Positions 48,348-60,627 of a DNA stretch of 64,000 bases are shown here, piece by piece. How positions within the stretch are numbered: position 1 is the first letter of the stretch; each line of letters starts with the position of its first letter. The position numbers and the translations under genes were made by a program. The stretch covers positions 1,798,001 through 1,862,000 of the forward strand of contig JAJQJQ010000043.1 of the NCBI GenBank assembly GCA_028622995.1, in the 5' to 3' direction. This stretch comes from Panagrolaimus kolymaensis. Taxonomy: Eukaryota; Nematoda; Chromadorea; Rhabditida; Panagrolaimidae. Under the pieces are notes generated by a model that saw only the letters and a list, made by a program, of their open reading frames with translations, did not search any database and was not told the DNA's origin.

Positions 48348-49818
48348 TTAGACAACAAAATCTTGATGAAATACTTTAATCTGCCTATCTTCTCTTGATA
48401 AGCCACCACAACCAAAGATTTTTACATTTCGCAAATAACAATAATGAACATATAACGTCCAATTAACCCACATTTGAATGATTATTGTTATACCAAGAAA
48501 AAAACAAACCAACAAGCAAACTAATATAGTATCTAAAAATTTTTATTTCAACGGAAAGATTGATAACAAAAAATATTTACAAACTTACTCATATCAGACA
48601 TAGCAAAAATAGTCATAACCCATTTAAAAACTGCACTATTTGAATCCGTTATTGACATAATTATGACACACATAATAACTAATGAAAAAATTATTGACAA
48701 AGTCTAAAAAAAGGGATGTGTGAATCAGGGCTTGTAAAAAGAAGAGTTGGTTTTAGATGAATGCAGAAAGCTTGCTGAAGCTGATTTTGAACAACTCAAA
48801 CACATATTTTTTTGTTTGTTTGTTTGAGTCTTACATGAATGGCATTTTTTTGCTTGCTTTTTATTATTGAAGCAAGCTAATATAAAAATTTTCCTTTCTC
48901 ATTTTTGGATTATTATTTTTTTATACCAAAAACAATGAACGTTTGTTTTTGGAGATTTTTTTGCAAAGTTTAGTGTCGGTTAAAACTCAATATCTGTAAG
49001 AATCGAGAAACCGGCGGACATGTGAAATTCACCAAGATCGCCCAAAAAGTTTTATAAGAAGAATAAAATTCTCCATAAAATTTTAAGTATTTTGAGCTAA
49101 AAAAATAAATCTCCGTAATTGTGCATCAAAAATGTTTTCCTTCAGTGAAAATTTGCATAATACGTTATAAAAATTTTTTTTAAATTTTTTTTTTAATTTT
49201 CTCTGAAAGAAAACATTTTTGATGCACAATTACGGAGATTTATTTTTTTAGCTCAAAAAATCTAAAATTTTATGGAGAATTTTATTCTGCTTATAAAACT
49301 TTTTGGGCGATCTTCTGTGTAAACAAATTTTGCACATGTCCGTAATTTTGCGTTTTTGCTCGATTCTTACAGATATTGACTTTTAAAATATTCAAACGAC
49401 GATATTTTTTGTTTCAGTTTTTTTTTAAAATCTTAAATAAAAATTTTTTACCGAAAGTATTAAATGTGGCAAAATAAGGAATCGATTATCCTTTTTAATT
49501 GCATAAATTAATATTATTTCTACAATACATAATATAAAAAATACTGGAACCATATACCAAACTTTCATAATGAAAAGGGTTATAAAATCCGCAAGGAATA
49601 TTAATAACATGATTATTGCAATATAAATGCATCCTTTCTAAAAAATACACAAATGCAGTTTTAATAATAAATCCAACACAGTTTAAAAAAAGTCGGGTTA
49701 TTGGAAAATATTTCAAACGAACCTCAGTGTGCCATGTTCCAAAACAAATATAAAAATCTATGTGATTTGGATAAAAATTTCCATTGAAATCTTGGCCAAG
49801 TTTGAAGATTAAATGTTT
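48348..49818 (-). CDS. LAPTM4-like four-transmembrane protein (5' end unresolved)
   Basis: Four minus-strand exons join in frame: 49818-49723, 49637-49452, 48703-48589 and 48532-48348. They encode four hydrophobic helices: IAIIMLLIFLADFITLFIM, MVPVFFILCIVEIILIYAI, IIFSLVIMCVIIMSI and LVCLLVCFFLGITIIIQMWV. The layout and texts such as RFLILPH before helix 3 and VHYCYLRN after helix 4 resemble the LAPTM4/Mtp lysosomal membrane protein family and related nematode four-TM proteins. Those sort cargo or lipids at late endosomes. The tail after helix 4 is short (about 32 residues) and lacks the proline-tyrosine sorting motifs typical of LAPTM4. The start exon was not found; it must lie upstream of 49818. 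A TTAA-flanked MITE occupies the intron between exons 2 and 3 of this set. Confidence 0.6.
48980..49386. mobile_element. Foldback MITE with TTAA target duplication
   Basis: A 407-bp unit including TTAA at 48980-48983 and 49383-49386. Each end carries TCAATATCTGTAAGAATCGA in inverted orientation. The two arms pair over most of their length, for example TGATGCACAATTACGGAGAT on the right with its complement on the left. The centre is a short A/T-rich loop. No coding capacity. TTAA suggests mobilisation by a piggyBac-like transposase. It lies in an intron of the LAPTM4-like gene. Confidence 0.82.
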
Positions 49819-52800
49819 CTGAAATATGAATATTGGAAAGAATACAGTTTTTTTATAATATTTTTTTTGATGAATGAAATTTAAATTTTCCGAAGCACGT
49901 GGATGGTCAGTTTTTTTTGGATTTATTAATTCTGTATTTAATGGTTCTCAAAAGCTCCATGAAGTGCAGTTTTTCGAGGCGAAATTTTTGAAGAACAGTT
50001 TATTATTATTTTTCTCAACAAGTTTGGGGTTATAATTTGTTAAGCTTTAAATACATAACTTTGAAGAAGGAGCAGTTTTTTTCTGTAATTTTTTTAATGC
50101 TGTAAGCTCTTGTTTTCATGCACGAACTCAGTTTTTTTGGTTATTTTGTGAAAATGGAAAATTTTTTTATTTTTGACAGTAAATTCCAAACTACTAAATG
50201 ATCAATCCAGTTTATTTAAAAATTATTTTTATTTATTTTTTTATTATTAGAAAACTCCTATGAAAACCCCTCAAAATTTGATATAAAACTATTTTCTGCT
50301 TCTGTAATCAGTTTTATATTAATTTATCCAAAGGATTTCTTACTAAAGAGTTAAAAATTGAAACAAAAATGCAAGATGACTATTGATTTTATTTTTTCTT
50401 TACATTGGTTCTGACTTTTTTTTGTTAATAACCAAATTAAATAATTTTTATAAAAAGCAAGATTTCTAAGCAGTTAGTAAAAAAAATCACAAAAAGGTAC
50501 TTACATATTTTATTGTTTTACCTTTAAATTTCGAAATTAAGCAAATATTTGATCGAAAAAAGAGTTTGCTGGTCGCAGTTAAAAATTGTATGAATTCGGA
50601 AAAAATTTATGTTCGAAAAAGCTTTTGCTTCATCGCTTTTTTTACCCCAAAATAAAATCGGTAACAGTTTTGATCAAGCAAAAAAACTTTGCACACAAAA
50701 AAAAACATACCCAAATATCGATCGTTTTAATTTCATTAAAATCGTTTATTTCCGCCATTTTTTAACTTCTTTAAAAAAAAGCAATACAAAAAATAAATTA
50801 AAGATAAAATTTCCTTAGAAAATTGAAATAAAATAAAATTAAAGGAACTTGAAAAAAAAGTGAAATCAACTTTTTTTGACGCATTTTATTCCAAAGCTTC
50901 CTAATTCCTTCCTTTTCTCTTATCATTTCAGTTTTATTTTCTTTCTCATCGTTTTAAGGTATTTATGTAGTTAATACACATGCATGAATGAATGTCAAAA
51001 TTTTTTGATCTTTTTTTTTGTTTGTTTGGTTGCTTTAAATTATAACATCATCGAGAAATGAACGAAGTTAGTTAGTAGTGTATCAGAAGAAAGTGGGGTT
51101 TTTTTTTGGGGAGATAAAAGAAAATTTTAAAAATTCAGTAAAATTTAAAGAAACTTAAAGCACGTTAAATAAATTTTATACAGTTTTTTATACGTGTTCA
51201 TAAGAAGGCTTCAATTAAAAAAAGATCAAACTAATGTTTTCTAAAAATTTAATTTTAACAGTTAAAAGTAAATAAAAAATACAAATCATCGGCCAGTTTA
51301 AAATTCAAATTTAATTATTTAAAAATAATAAAAACAAAGGTTTCAGTTTTATTTAATAATTTTATGTTTATATGCATACAAATCGAAATTAATTTATGAA
51401 GTTTGTTTGACAAGAATTTTATCGTTTAATAATGCTTTCATAAAGGTCCAAAGTCTTAGGAATCACAAACAAACCACCTTGTACAGTTTATATAAAAAAT
51501 ATTTTTGGCAAATATTAATTAAGAAAAATTTAGATAAAATTAATATCAAAGAATAAATTTGTTTATTAATTTTTTTAGCTTCATTGATCAACTTAAAATG
51601 TACAGAACCAGTTTTTAAAAAAAATCAAGAAAAGTAAAGAATAGTAGGACTTTGATGCAGTTTAAAATTAATTAAATTAATGTCAACTTTATAGAATTTT
51701 AAGCAGTTAAAAATGTAAATAAAAAATGTATTTGATAATGGTATTTGAGAGATACTGCAATTTTTATTTTATAGTTTTATGTTTTGCGAGCAAATTTATT
51801 TGTACTCGTTTAAATTCAACCAGTTTTGTTTGTTATTGTCGTATTTAATAATTAATAATGCTTTAAAATGAATGTTTCCAAGTTTGGCATTTTAATGAAG
51901 CTTCATCTAGTTCAGTTTAAAGAAAAAAAAAAAATTTTGATTTAAATTATTTTGAGAATTTTAATGTCCTTAAAGAATTACTAGAATCATTAATTGTTTT
52001 TCCAAAAAATATCAACAGACAGTTTTTGAATACAAATTTTTCCAATACTTTTTAAGCGTTTACAGTTTTTATTAAAAATTAACTCCAAAGAATGTCATGT
52101 ATTCTTTGTTACAGTGTTAACTAAAATGAATATTCAAAAAGCTCAGTTTATAATTTCCATTTCTTCGGTTCCCGACAGTTAAACTTTAAAAAATAAAATT
52201 GGTGATAGAAAAAAGCGTGTAACTTAAATTCAGTGAATGTGCAATTATAAAAATAACATGGCGTTTATAATGAAAGCCTCAATGTGTTCAGTTTTAAAAA
52301 AAATCGAAGCTTTATTCAATTTCTCCAAATCACAGTTTTGAAATTAAAAAACCATATCTTTTTTATTTAAAAAGCAACAACGATTTGGGTAATTTTAAAA
52401 GAAAGCATTTATTCGTTGGTTTAACTCTATATAAAACTAATGAAAACATATTAATTCAGTTTTTTATTTTAACTATCTTTCATAAATTTTTTCTGTCGAA
52501 TTTAATTTTATAATATTGTTTTTGTTCCACAATGGCTAAGCTACGCAGTTTATTTTTAGTTAAAATTTTTTTATAGTTTTTTTTAATAAACAACAATGAG
52601 TTGTAAAACGCAGTTTAATTTTTTTTTACTTTAGCTAAAGTCTAAAGTAATGATTTGAAGTACCACCTTCACGAGCTCGTGTCAACTTTGTTAAAGATAA
52701 AAAATAAATTCAGCAATACCTATCTGTTTGCAGTTTTCAAAATAATGTTAAACAAAAAAAATTTTAGACAATGAAAATTTAAAACATATCAAAAAAAGTC

Positions 52801-55531
52801 GTTAACTCAGTTTAGGCATGAAAAAAATTTTCTTTAAAGATATGGCACGTCGTCATCGCCATCGTTTTCAGCTTATTTTAATTTTTAAAAAAATTCCAGC
52901 ATATTTTATAATTGAAAAGGCCAAAATGTTAAACGATAATTTTATAACAACAGTTTAAATTAAATTTTATTTTTATTTTGAAGACACAGTTTTAATTTTT
53001 CTTCTTCTCTAGCTAAAATCTAAAGTAATGCAGTTTAACATAGGGAAAAAAATCTTTAAAAATGTTGCATGAAATAATCCGTGTGTGTAATCTGTATGCA
53101 GTTTTTTTTAAACTAAAAATGTTTTTTCCACAGGATATTTATTGTTTAGTATAGTTTAATAAAAAATATTAATTCTCAAGGGTGATAAGCTTAAATTAAT
53201 ATATGTACTTCAAATTTAAAAAGAACTCAGTTTAAAATATATTTCTCTTGCTTGATTTGAGTTTTTTTCAATCAATTAACAAAGAATCACAGTTTGACTT
53301 TTTTGTTGCTTAATAAAAATTTTTCTTTAATAAATTGATGCTACTTTCCTGTACGTGATGTATCTGGTGCAGTTTAATATTCTTTCATAAATAAAAACCC
53401 CAAAATTTTTAATCTTTCTTTTTCTGCATATTTATGATTTTTTTTTTCACTTCAAAAAATTAAGCAATATTTATTTTTTTTTTACAAAATTTAACGAAAT
53501 CATTCAGTTTATAAATAACTATTAAAGTGAAAAAATTTTTCCCCTCTTCAATTCGGTAATCTTTCATTATCCTTCATGATTTTTTGTCGACCTTCCACAA
53601 CAACAGTTTAATTTTTAGTTTTACAAATACAAACCAAAAAAACTTTTTTTTTAACATTTCTTCAAAAAATTTACGCTCCTTTGTTTCCTCCCAAAAAGTT
53701 ACACTAAAATGCGTGATGTTCGATAAAAGTTTAGGAATTATGACGCAGTATTAAAATTATCAAATATTTTAACAATTTTACACAAATTTTTACAAAAAAA
53801 GGAAAAGTAAAAAAATTTACTTTAGTCCATTCTGTAAAAAAAATTTGATTTAACATAGTTGAAAATGAACACAGTTAAATAATTAATGCAATTTTTGATG
53901 AGTTTTTTATGCAAAAATCTGTGATGCCTCGCAAAAAGCAGCTTCCACAAACTTAAAAGCCCAATATTTTTTTGCATATTTCTTATTGCCTATAATTCAA
54001 CAGTTTTTTTGCTTCCTTTAAAAAGCTTTTTTAAACAGTTATAAAGAAAACTTGGCTGTGAAAGACAGTTTTTGAAAGAGGATTGTATTGAATTCATTAA
54101 ATTACAAACTTCTTTTTTTATTTGTATTATTTTTCACTTTTTGTAATGTCAATTTTAAAATTAATTCCATGGTAAACCTCTTAACTCAAAAACAAAGGCA
54201 ATTTGATTCAGTTTAAAAAATTTGAAAATAAAAAAATTCATGTTTGTTTATTATCTGTTTGCATTTCCAAATGCACGTTACGTTATCTTGATGTCAGTTT
54301 TATTTTCTGCCTTTGAGATATGAAAAGCAGTTTACTATTTTAAAGAAAAAATTGCATTTTTATGTTTATTTTTTGATTTGCAGTTAAAATTTTTATTGCT
54401 ATAATTTTGAAAATAAAAAAACAACGTATCAACACCCAGTTTTTAAATTCTTTTTATCTCCTTATAAGTTCGTTGCTTTACTTACATAGCTAAAAAAATT
54501 TGATTCAGTTATAATTGCTTCTTAAAAATTTTATTCAAAAAAATAACCATTTATTTTAATTTTTATTTTTCGTTACTCAGTTTAAACAAAAATTTTGTTA
54601 AATTAAATAAAGCTTTAATAAAAAGTTATTTCACTTATTAATGATACTTCGCAGTTTTTAGTTTCTTGATTTCGAGAAATTTATTTTGCAATTATAATAA
54701 TTTTAGCGATTAAATCAAGAGTGAAAATAAAGAATCTTTAGACAAAGCCCATTTCGAAAAAGCCTTTTGTTATGAAAAATTTATTTAATTATTCCTAATA
54801 CTTTTGATCCAACAGTTTAAAAAGTTTAATAACTGGTGCAATAAAAATTTTGCATACAACGTTTGTAAAAAAAATTACAGTTTTTTAATGAAATTTTGAT
54901 CCTTCTTTTTACCATTGTCGACTTACCATATCTTGCATATCAAACAAAGGCAGTTTAAATTTTTTTATTATTATTTCATATTTATGACATTTAGCTTTAA
55001 TTTGGTATTCTTTAATTTTTTTTCTTTCTCTTGCTTTATTGCAGTTTTCCTCTCTCAAGCAAGTCGGTTTTATTCGTAGTTTTTGTTTATTTTCTTCTTT
55101 AAAAATTTGAGCCTTAAGGTTTAAAATTAATAAAAAAAAATTGTTTCACAGTTTATATATGTAAAAAATATAATTATTTATTCCCCAGAAAAAAAGAAGA
55201 ATTTATGTTGTTCCTTAATCCAATGAAGAATACAGTTAAACAGCTCGAATAATGCCTTCCAACTTGCAGTTTTCAAATTTCTTACTATTATTTAATTTTA
55301 AAATTGGAGGTTGAAATATCAAAAAAAATAAAGACAGTTATTTCATAAATCTATTCTTTCCTTTTAAATGGTGTAAAGACAGTTTTTAATTTTTTACTTG
55401 AAAAATGGATCAAGTTGGATCACATAGTTTTGAAACTTCCTATCAAATATTGTTAGAAATACAAAATGTTATTTGCGAAAAGTACTTAGTAAAGAAAAAT
55501 AAAATTAAACACAAATGTGAATGAACAACTA

Positions 55532-55583
55532 ACTCTAACTAGGGTTGCGGTGCACCCGGGCGCACCGCAACCCTAACTCTAAC
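55532..55583. mobile_element. 36-bp palindromic hAT-type micro-element with 8-bp duplication
   Basis: A GC-rich palindrome (55540-55575) begins TAGGGTTGCGGTGC and ends with the complement GCACCGCAACCCTA around a CCCGGG centre, with one mismatched pair. It is flanked on both sides by ACTCTAAC (55532-55539 and 55576-55583), an 8-bp direct duplication of the hAT type. The outer TAGGGT equals the first six bases of the 486-bp element at 31361. The element looks like two terminal repeats with no body. Confidence 0.7.
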
Positions 55584-58500
55584 CCAGTTTTATTTTCTAC
55601 GATCAGCCAAGAAATACAAAAAAATTTTTATTTTGTAAAATCAAAGGGAATCAGCTATTTTAAATATTTTCAGTTAAAGTTTTTATTGCGATTATTTTTA
55701 AATAAAAAAGCATGAAACGTTAAAGCGCAATTTTTTTTAATAATATTTTTACTTTGTGTTTTTGTTTTATCTCCTATCCGCGATCAATAAGGTCTGCACA
55801 GTTTTTATTATTTTATTTCTTAAAATTTAATAATCATTTATTTTTATATTCTATTGAGAGTAAGAACAGTTTTAAATAAAATTTATAAAAAAATTAAGCT
55901 TTAAAAAATCGATCAAATTTTTTAATTCACAGTTATTTTTATTTTAAAGAAATTTATCACACACACGCATTCTCACAGTTTTTTGTTTTCATATGCCATT
56001 TGATTTCAACAGTTAAATTTGACATCATCATGAAAATGGCACTTACGCAAACAGTGAAATAAAAAATTTATAAGCTTTGTTCATTTGGAGAAAGCTTTTG
56101 GTTTTGAAAAAATATTTAGTTATTTATTCCACCAGAATCTGACACGAACAGTTTACAATTTTAAAATTTAATCGGTGCAATAAAAATTTTCTTCAACAAA
56201 AAATCTTCCTTGAACCTTAAATTATTGAAACAGTTTTATAAAAATTTGAATAATTTTGCTGAAGAAAAAAAATGAAATGTAAATCATGGAGAAAATGTTT
56301 GATGATTTCTTCCATAAAAAATGACAGTTTATAAATCAATAACTCCCAAACTTTATTTCATGACAGTTTTGTTTAATAATTTTTACAGTCATAAATCTCG
56401 GCCGATTAACATTGTTAACAGTTTTGTATTTTAATATTTAAAAAAATTATTAACGAGAAGTTTAACACACAGTTTTAAAGCCTTTTTCTAAAATAACATA
56501 GAAATTTCGTTAAAAAATTTAAAAACCATTCCAAAAAAAGGTATTAATTGCAGTTTAAACAAATTATAAAAAAATAATTCGCAAATATATGTCACAGTTT
56601 ATTATGTATTTTATAAATAAAATTGATTTTTTTATTTTTGCTCGAATTCAAATTTTTTTCGAATGAATTTCAGTTATTTGCAAAAGCATCTTATCGCGAA
56701 CAGTAACAACGATTAATAATATTTCAAAATAATACAAATCATTTTTTTTTTAAACAGTTTATTAAATTTCAAAAATTTGCTATGCAACAATGGATGCGAA
56801 AAAACAGTTTATAGAAAATATAAATCGACAAAATACTTAAAATACTCATTTTTTTTTAATTAATTTTAATTCCTTTTAAATTATTTTTTTTTTTGGAAGT
56901 TGTAAATATCGTCCCAGTTTTTATTAATCATAAAATTTCAAAACCTTTTTAGCTAATTATTTTTTGAACATCCAAAAAAAAGACATAGCAGTTTTTCAAA
57001 GATTAAAGCAACCAAAATAATGCTTTAAAAAACTTTTTATTTTTCTCTGTTTGTCTCACATCTTTTGTGTTCGTCCTGCATATATATTTTTTCTCCATCC
57101 AACACATTTACCCAGTGTGAAGATGAACCCAGTTTTTTACTAGAATTTTCTTTCTCTCTCCACTATTTTTTTTTTTTTTTAAAACACACGTTTTTTTTTT
57201 GGAAGACTTTGATGCAGTTTTTCTTTTTCTCTTCCCTTTTCTTTATGTTGTCGTTTGCTGCTTCAAAGCAAAAGTCTCATGGTTGGTTGTGCGTCGTCCA
57301 TGTACGCGTGTTTTTTTTCTCACTGCCTTGAAAAAAGTGTTTTTTCATTCCTTTTTTTGTTGTTTTTTTCGTTTTGATTTTGAAATTCTTTCCCAATAAT
57401 GGATGGGCCTACTATTTTTTTTCCACGTCTTTTATTTTTTTTTATGGAAATGCAACGCATCACAATCGATTTTTTTTGTGATGTTCTCGAAAGTTCAGTT
57501 TAAATAATTCGTAAAAATCTAAAAATTAATATTGTTTTTTTGGAAAGTTCGAAAGCGGCTTGCTTTTGTCTGTTATTATAATAAAAAAATGGATGGAAAT
57601 AATACTTCTATTTCATTATGAGAGAGAACTTTCGAGGCTATCGGTTGTTTTTTATGGGGTTAAACATCAAAGAAAAAGAAGAAGAAAAATGGAAATGGAA
57701 GAATACTTTCATTGTTCATTGTTTATTTCTTCCACTGAAATGAATGGTTGGTGGCTTGTAACATTTTTGTGATTTGTATGTAAAATTAATATAGCTTTGA
57801 ATTTGATACGGAAGTGTTTGAATTAAGAAATCGGAGTTCTGTTAAACCAAATTGGTGTTTTACTTGGCAGTTTTGACTCCAATATTATTTTTTTACAAAC
57901 CCTCCAATTAATACTGCTAAACACAGTTATAATTTTTTTGCAAGACTTTTAGCTTTTTTTGTTTCAAGAATGTTTTTTTTAATAAAAAGAAAGTTCTTGT
58001 CTCCCATTCTTTTCTTTTTTTTTTTTCTTCAAAAAACGGAGATTTTATTCAGAGTTTTTTCGATGGTATTACTTTTAAAGTTTTTGTAATTGGAAAAATA
58101 TTGGTTTTAAAAAACACTTTTCAGTTAAAAAATCACACATGAAAATGGTACATTAGAAAATTCAAGAAATTTTTATAAAAATTAAAAAATTTTGATACAG
58201 CTATTATTTTGTAAAACTTATTCTCGCTGCAACAGTTTTTTTTATTAAATTTGATTTTAATTTTGGATCTACCTAGAAAATCCTAAGCCTCATCAGTTTA
58301 AATTTAAAAAATAATTATATCTTTATTTAAAAAAAAACAGTTGGTTTAAAAAATTCTAAAATATTGCTACTTAGAAAATGAGGTTGATTGAATTAATTTT
58401 CCTCAAATTCGTGTTTGGTGTGCTGCAGTTAAAATTTTTTTGAATTTTATATTAGTTTTATTGTCCAGTTTTCTTTTTTTATTTTTTATCATCTAACTAA

Positions 58501-59590
58501 CTTCCCCATTATTGTTCCTCAGTTTTCATTCTTTTTAAAACCATTCTTTTAATTAATTAAATCAAAAAAACATCGAAAAAAGATAGAAATTTTGTTTGTT
58601 GTTCATCGGTTGCCGCCGCTTTAACAAAAAAAAGTTTTTATCTCATTTTTTTTCTTTCTTCTTGCTTTATTGATTTTTGTTTTTTCCCTTTCCTTTTTTT
58701 TTTCCACTGATGATGATGTGTTTCATTTAACATATGACCTTTTTTTTATTTTTTTTTGTTTTGTTTTTATTCTTCCCCAACCAACCGACAACCACCTTCC
58801 TTTTCCTTTCCTTCAAAATAACCAACAACCAAACTTTTTTCCCCCATTCGCTTTTCAGTTTTTAATTTCGTCGTCGTCGTCGCCATAGAAACAACGATAG
58901 TTTTTTTACCCTTTTTTTTTTGCCACCAACCATTTTTATTATTCGGTAATTTAAATGGCTTTTCTTTTTTTGGGGAAGGCTCCTTTTAAGCTTCTCATAA
59001 AGCACGGCCCAGTTTTGAAAAAAAGAAGATAAAATTCATTTCTAATTTCTGTAATACACGATTCTCTCCAGTTAATCATCCTTGGCAAAAACTAAAAATA
59101 AATATTTTGGATTAATGCTTTGAAAAGAAGTAAACTTCTGACAAAGCTCCTCAGTTTTTATTTTACATTAGATATAAAAAAAATTATTTTTAGCTTTGTC
59201 CTTAACAAACTTTTTAGCGCAGTTTGAAACTTTAAAAAAATACCTTAGTTTTGATTTCCAAATATGAAAATTCATTCATTCGCTAGAATAAATTTCAAAT
59301 ATCAAATTTCACAATTTAAAAAAAGAAACTATGATTCATCTTTTTCAAAAAAAAAATTTTTCTTTGCATCATCACTACTACTAACATAAAAAGTATCGCC
59401 ATCAAACTTTTTTTTCTTCAATCATTATTTTTTTTGACTTTGTTGACGCAACTAAAAAAACTGGTACCACTCTTTTTTTTTGTTGATAAGTGTCCGTCTC
59501 CACCATAATAGTCACACACGCCCTTGACGTTCTAAATATGAGCAATAAAACTTTTCTACCAGGTAATTAGATGCTTTTTATAAATTAGGT

Positions 59591-59842
59591 TTAAAGGCAG
59601 TGTCCCAAACGATGAGAAAACCCTTACAGCGGGTGTTCCTAGCCCGAAAGTTTTTCTTCACTGTCTCAAAGTCTTACAAAGTTTTACAAAGTTTTTTCAA
59701 AAGCTTACGAAATTTTCTCAAAATGCTACAAAAAGCTACAAAAAATTGTAGCACTTTGTAAGCTTTTGAGACAATGAAACTTTCGGGCTAGGAACACCCG
59801 TCGTAGTAAAATTATTCTCATCGTTTGGGACACTCCCTTTAA
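59591..59842. mobile_element. Long-TIR MITE with TTAA ends
   Basis: A 252-bp unit bounded by TTAA (59591-59594 and 59839-59842). The inverted ends read AGGCAGTGTCCCAAACGATG on the left and AGGGAGTGTCCCAAACGATG on the right complement. Pairing resumes further in at GGGTGTTCCTAGCCCGAAAG. The middle consists of short repeated ACAAAG/CTACAAA units. It is non-coding and lies upstream of the TMBIM gene. Confidence 0.78.
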
Positions 59843-60627
59843 ATAATCGTTGAAAAAAAATATTCTAAAGCTTTTTACGTTTTCCTTCAAAAAAGTTCAA
59901 AAACATTTGTTTTTTTTTGTTTGAAAAATTTAAATGTTCCGCAATTTTCTTTGGCATTTTATGATTTTTTTGCAACAAACAAATTTTTTTTGTGGTCGAT
60001 AAAAATATTTTTTGTTTTTGTTGTTGTTGGTTTTTTCATTCGATCGATCGGTTGCTGTTTGAAAAGGTATGTTGCTACTATATTTTTATATTTTTCTTCT
60101 TCGATCATTTCTAAAAAACTTCCCACTCTTTTTCACATCCATTTGCTATATCTAACAATATCTGCTGAAAACAAAAAACGAAGCAACCATTTTTTTGCCA
60201 TTTTTAAAATCTTTAAAAAATACACGTCTTTCCTTTTTCTTTTATAATGCTCCTCTCTTTGTTGACCATCGATTAATGCTTTCATATTCTTCCTTGTGTG
60301 CTTGTAAAAAAATAAAATAAATGTCTTTATGAACTTTGACTTATAACATCCACCATTTTCCCATTTTCCTTACTGACAGCGTGTGTTTTTTCTCTTTCGT
60401 TGACGCCATTTTTTTTTTGATGTTGTGATGATCGCGCTTATCGTGTGTTTATGCTATTTTTTTTTGATGATGATGATGCGTCATCATTTTTGATTTCATA
60501 AAAAATGACTAACGTGTTGCGTTGTATTTCTTTTACTTTTTATATATTAACATTTTGTCTTTTTCAGATTTCAAAGTCAAATTGAAAGTGTTTATCCTTA
60601 GAAACACATTGTACTGATATTGTAATT

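Larger units (their letters stand above)
49860..60567 (+). other. 10 kb gene-free block with plus-strand CAGTTT motifs
   Basis: No gene is supported in this long stretch. From about 49,900 to 59,225, short CAGTTT (or CAGTTA) motifs occur every few tens of bases, nearly all on the plus strand; examples are near 49908, 49967, 49996, 50070, 50128, 50208 and 50310. They thin out after 57 kb. The block also holds a 36-bp palindromic element (55540-55575) and a 252-bp MITE (59591-59842). The right end leads into a TTTTTCAG acceptor at 60567, so part of it may be a 5' UTR intron or promoter of the TMBIM gene. Confidence 0.6.

Noticed and set aside
55531..55590. Telomere-like text CCCTAACTCTAACCC
   Set aside because: It is fully explained by the 8-bp duplication ACTCTAAC flanking a palindromic element; there is no tandem TTAGGC array as expected for nematode telomeres.
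57065..58888. Phe/Ser-rich open frames in 57-59 kb on the plus strand
   Set aside because: They arise from long pyrimidine tracts (TTTTTC); no start context, splice sites or family resemblance.
49860..59250. CRISPR-like array or tandem repeat satellite made of CAGTTT units
   Set aside because: The shared unit is only about six bases, spacing is irregular, flanks are not conserved, and this is eukaryotic DNA.
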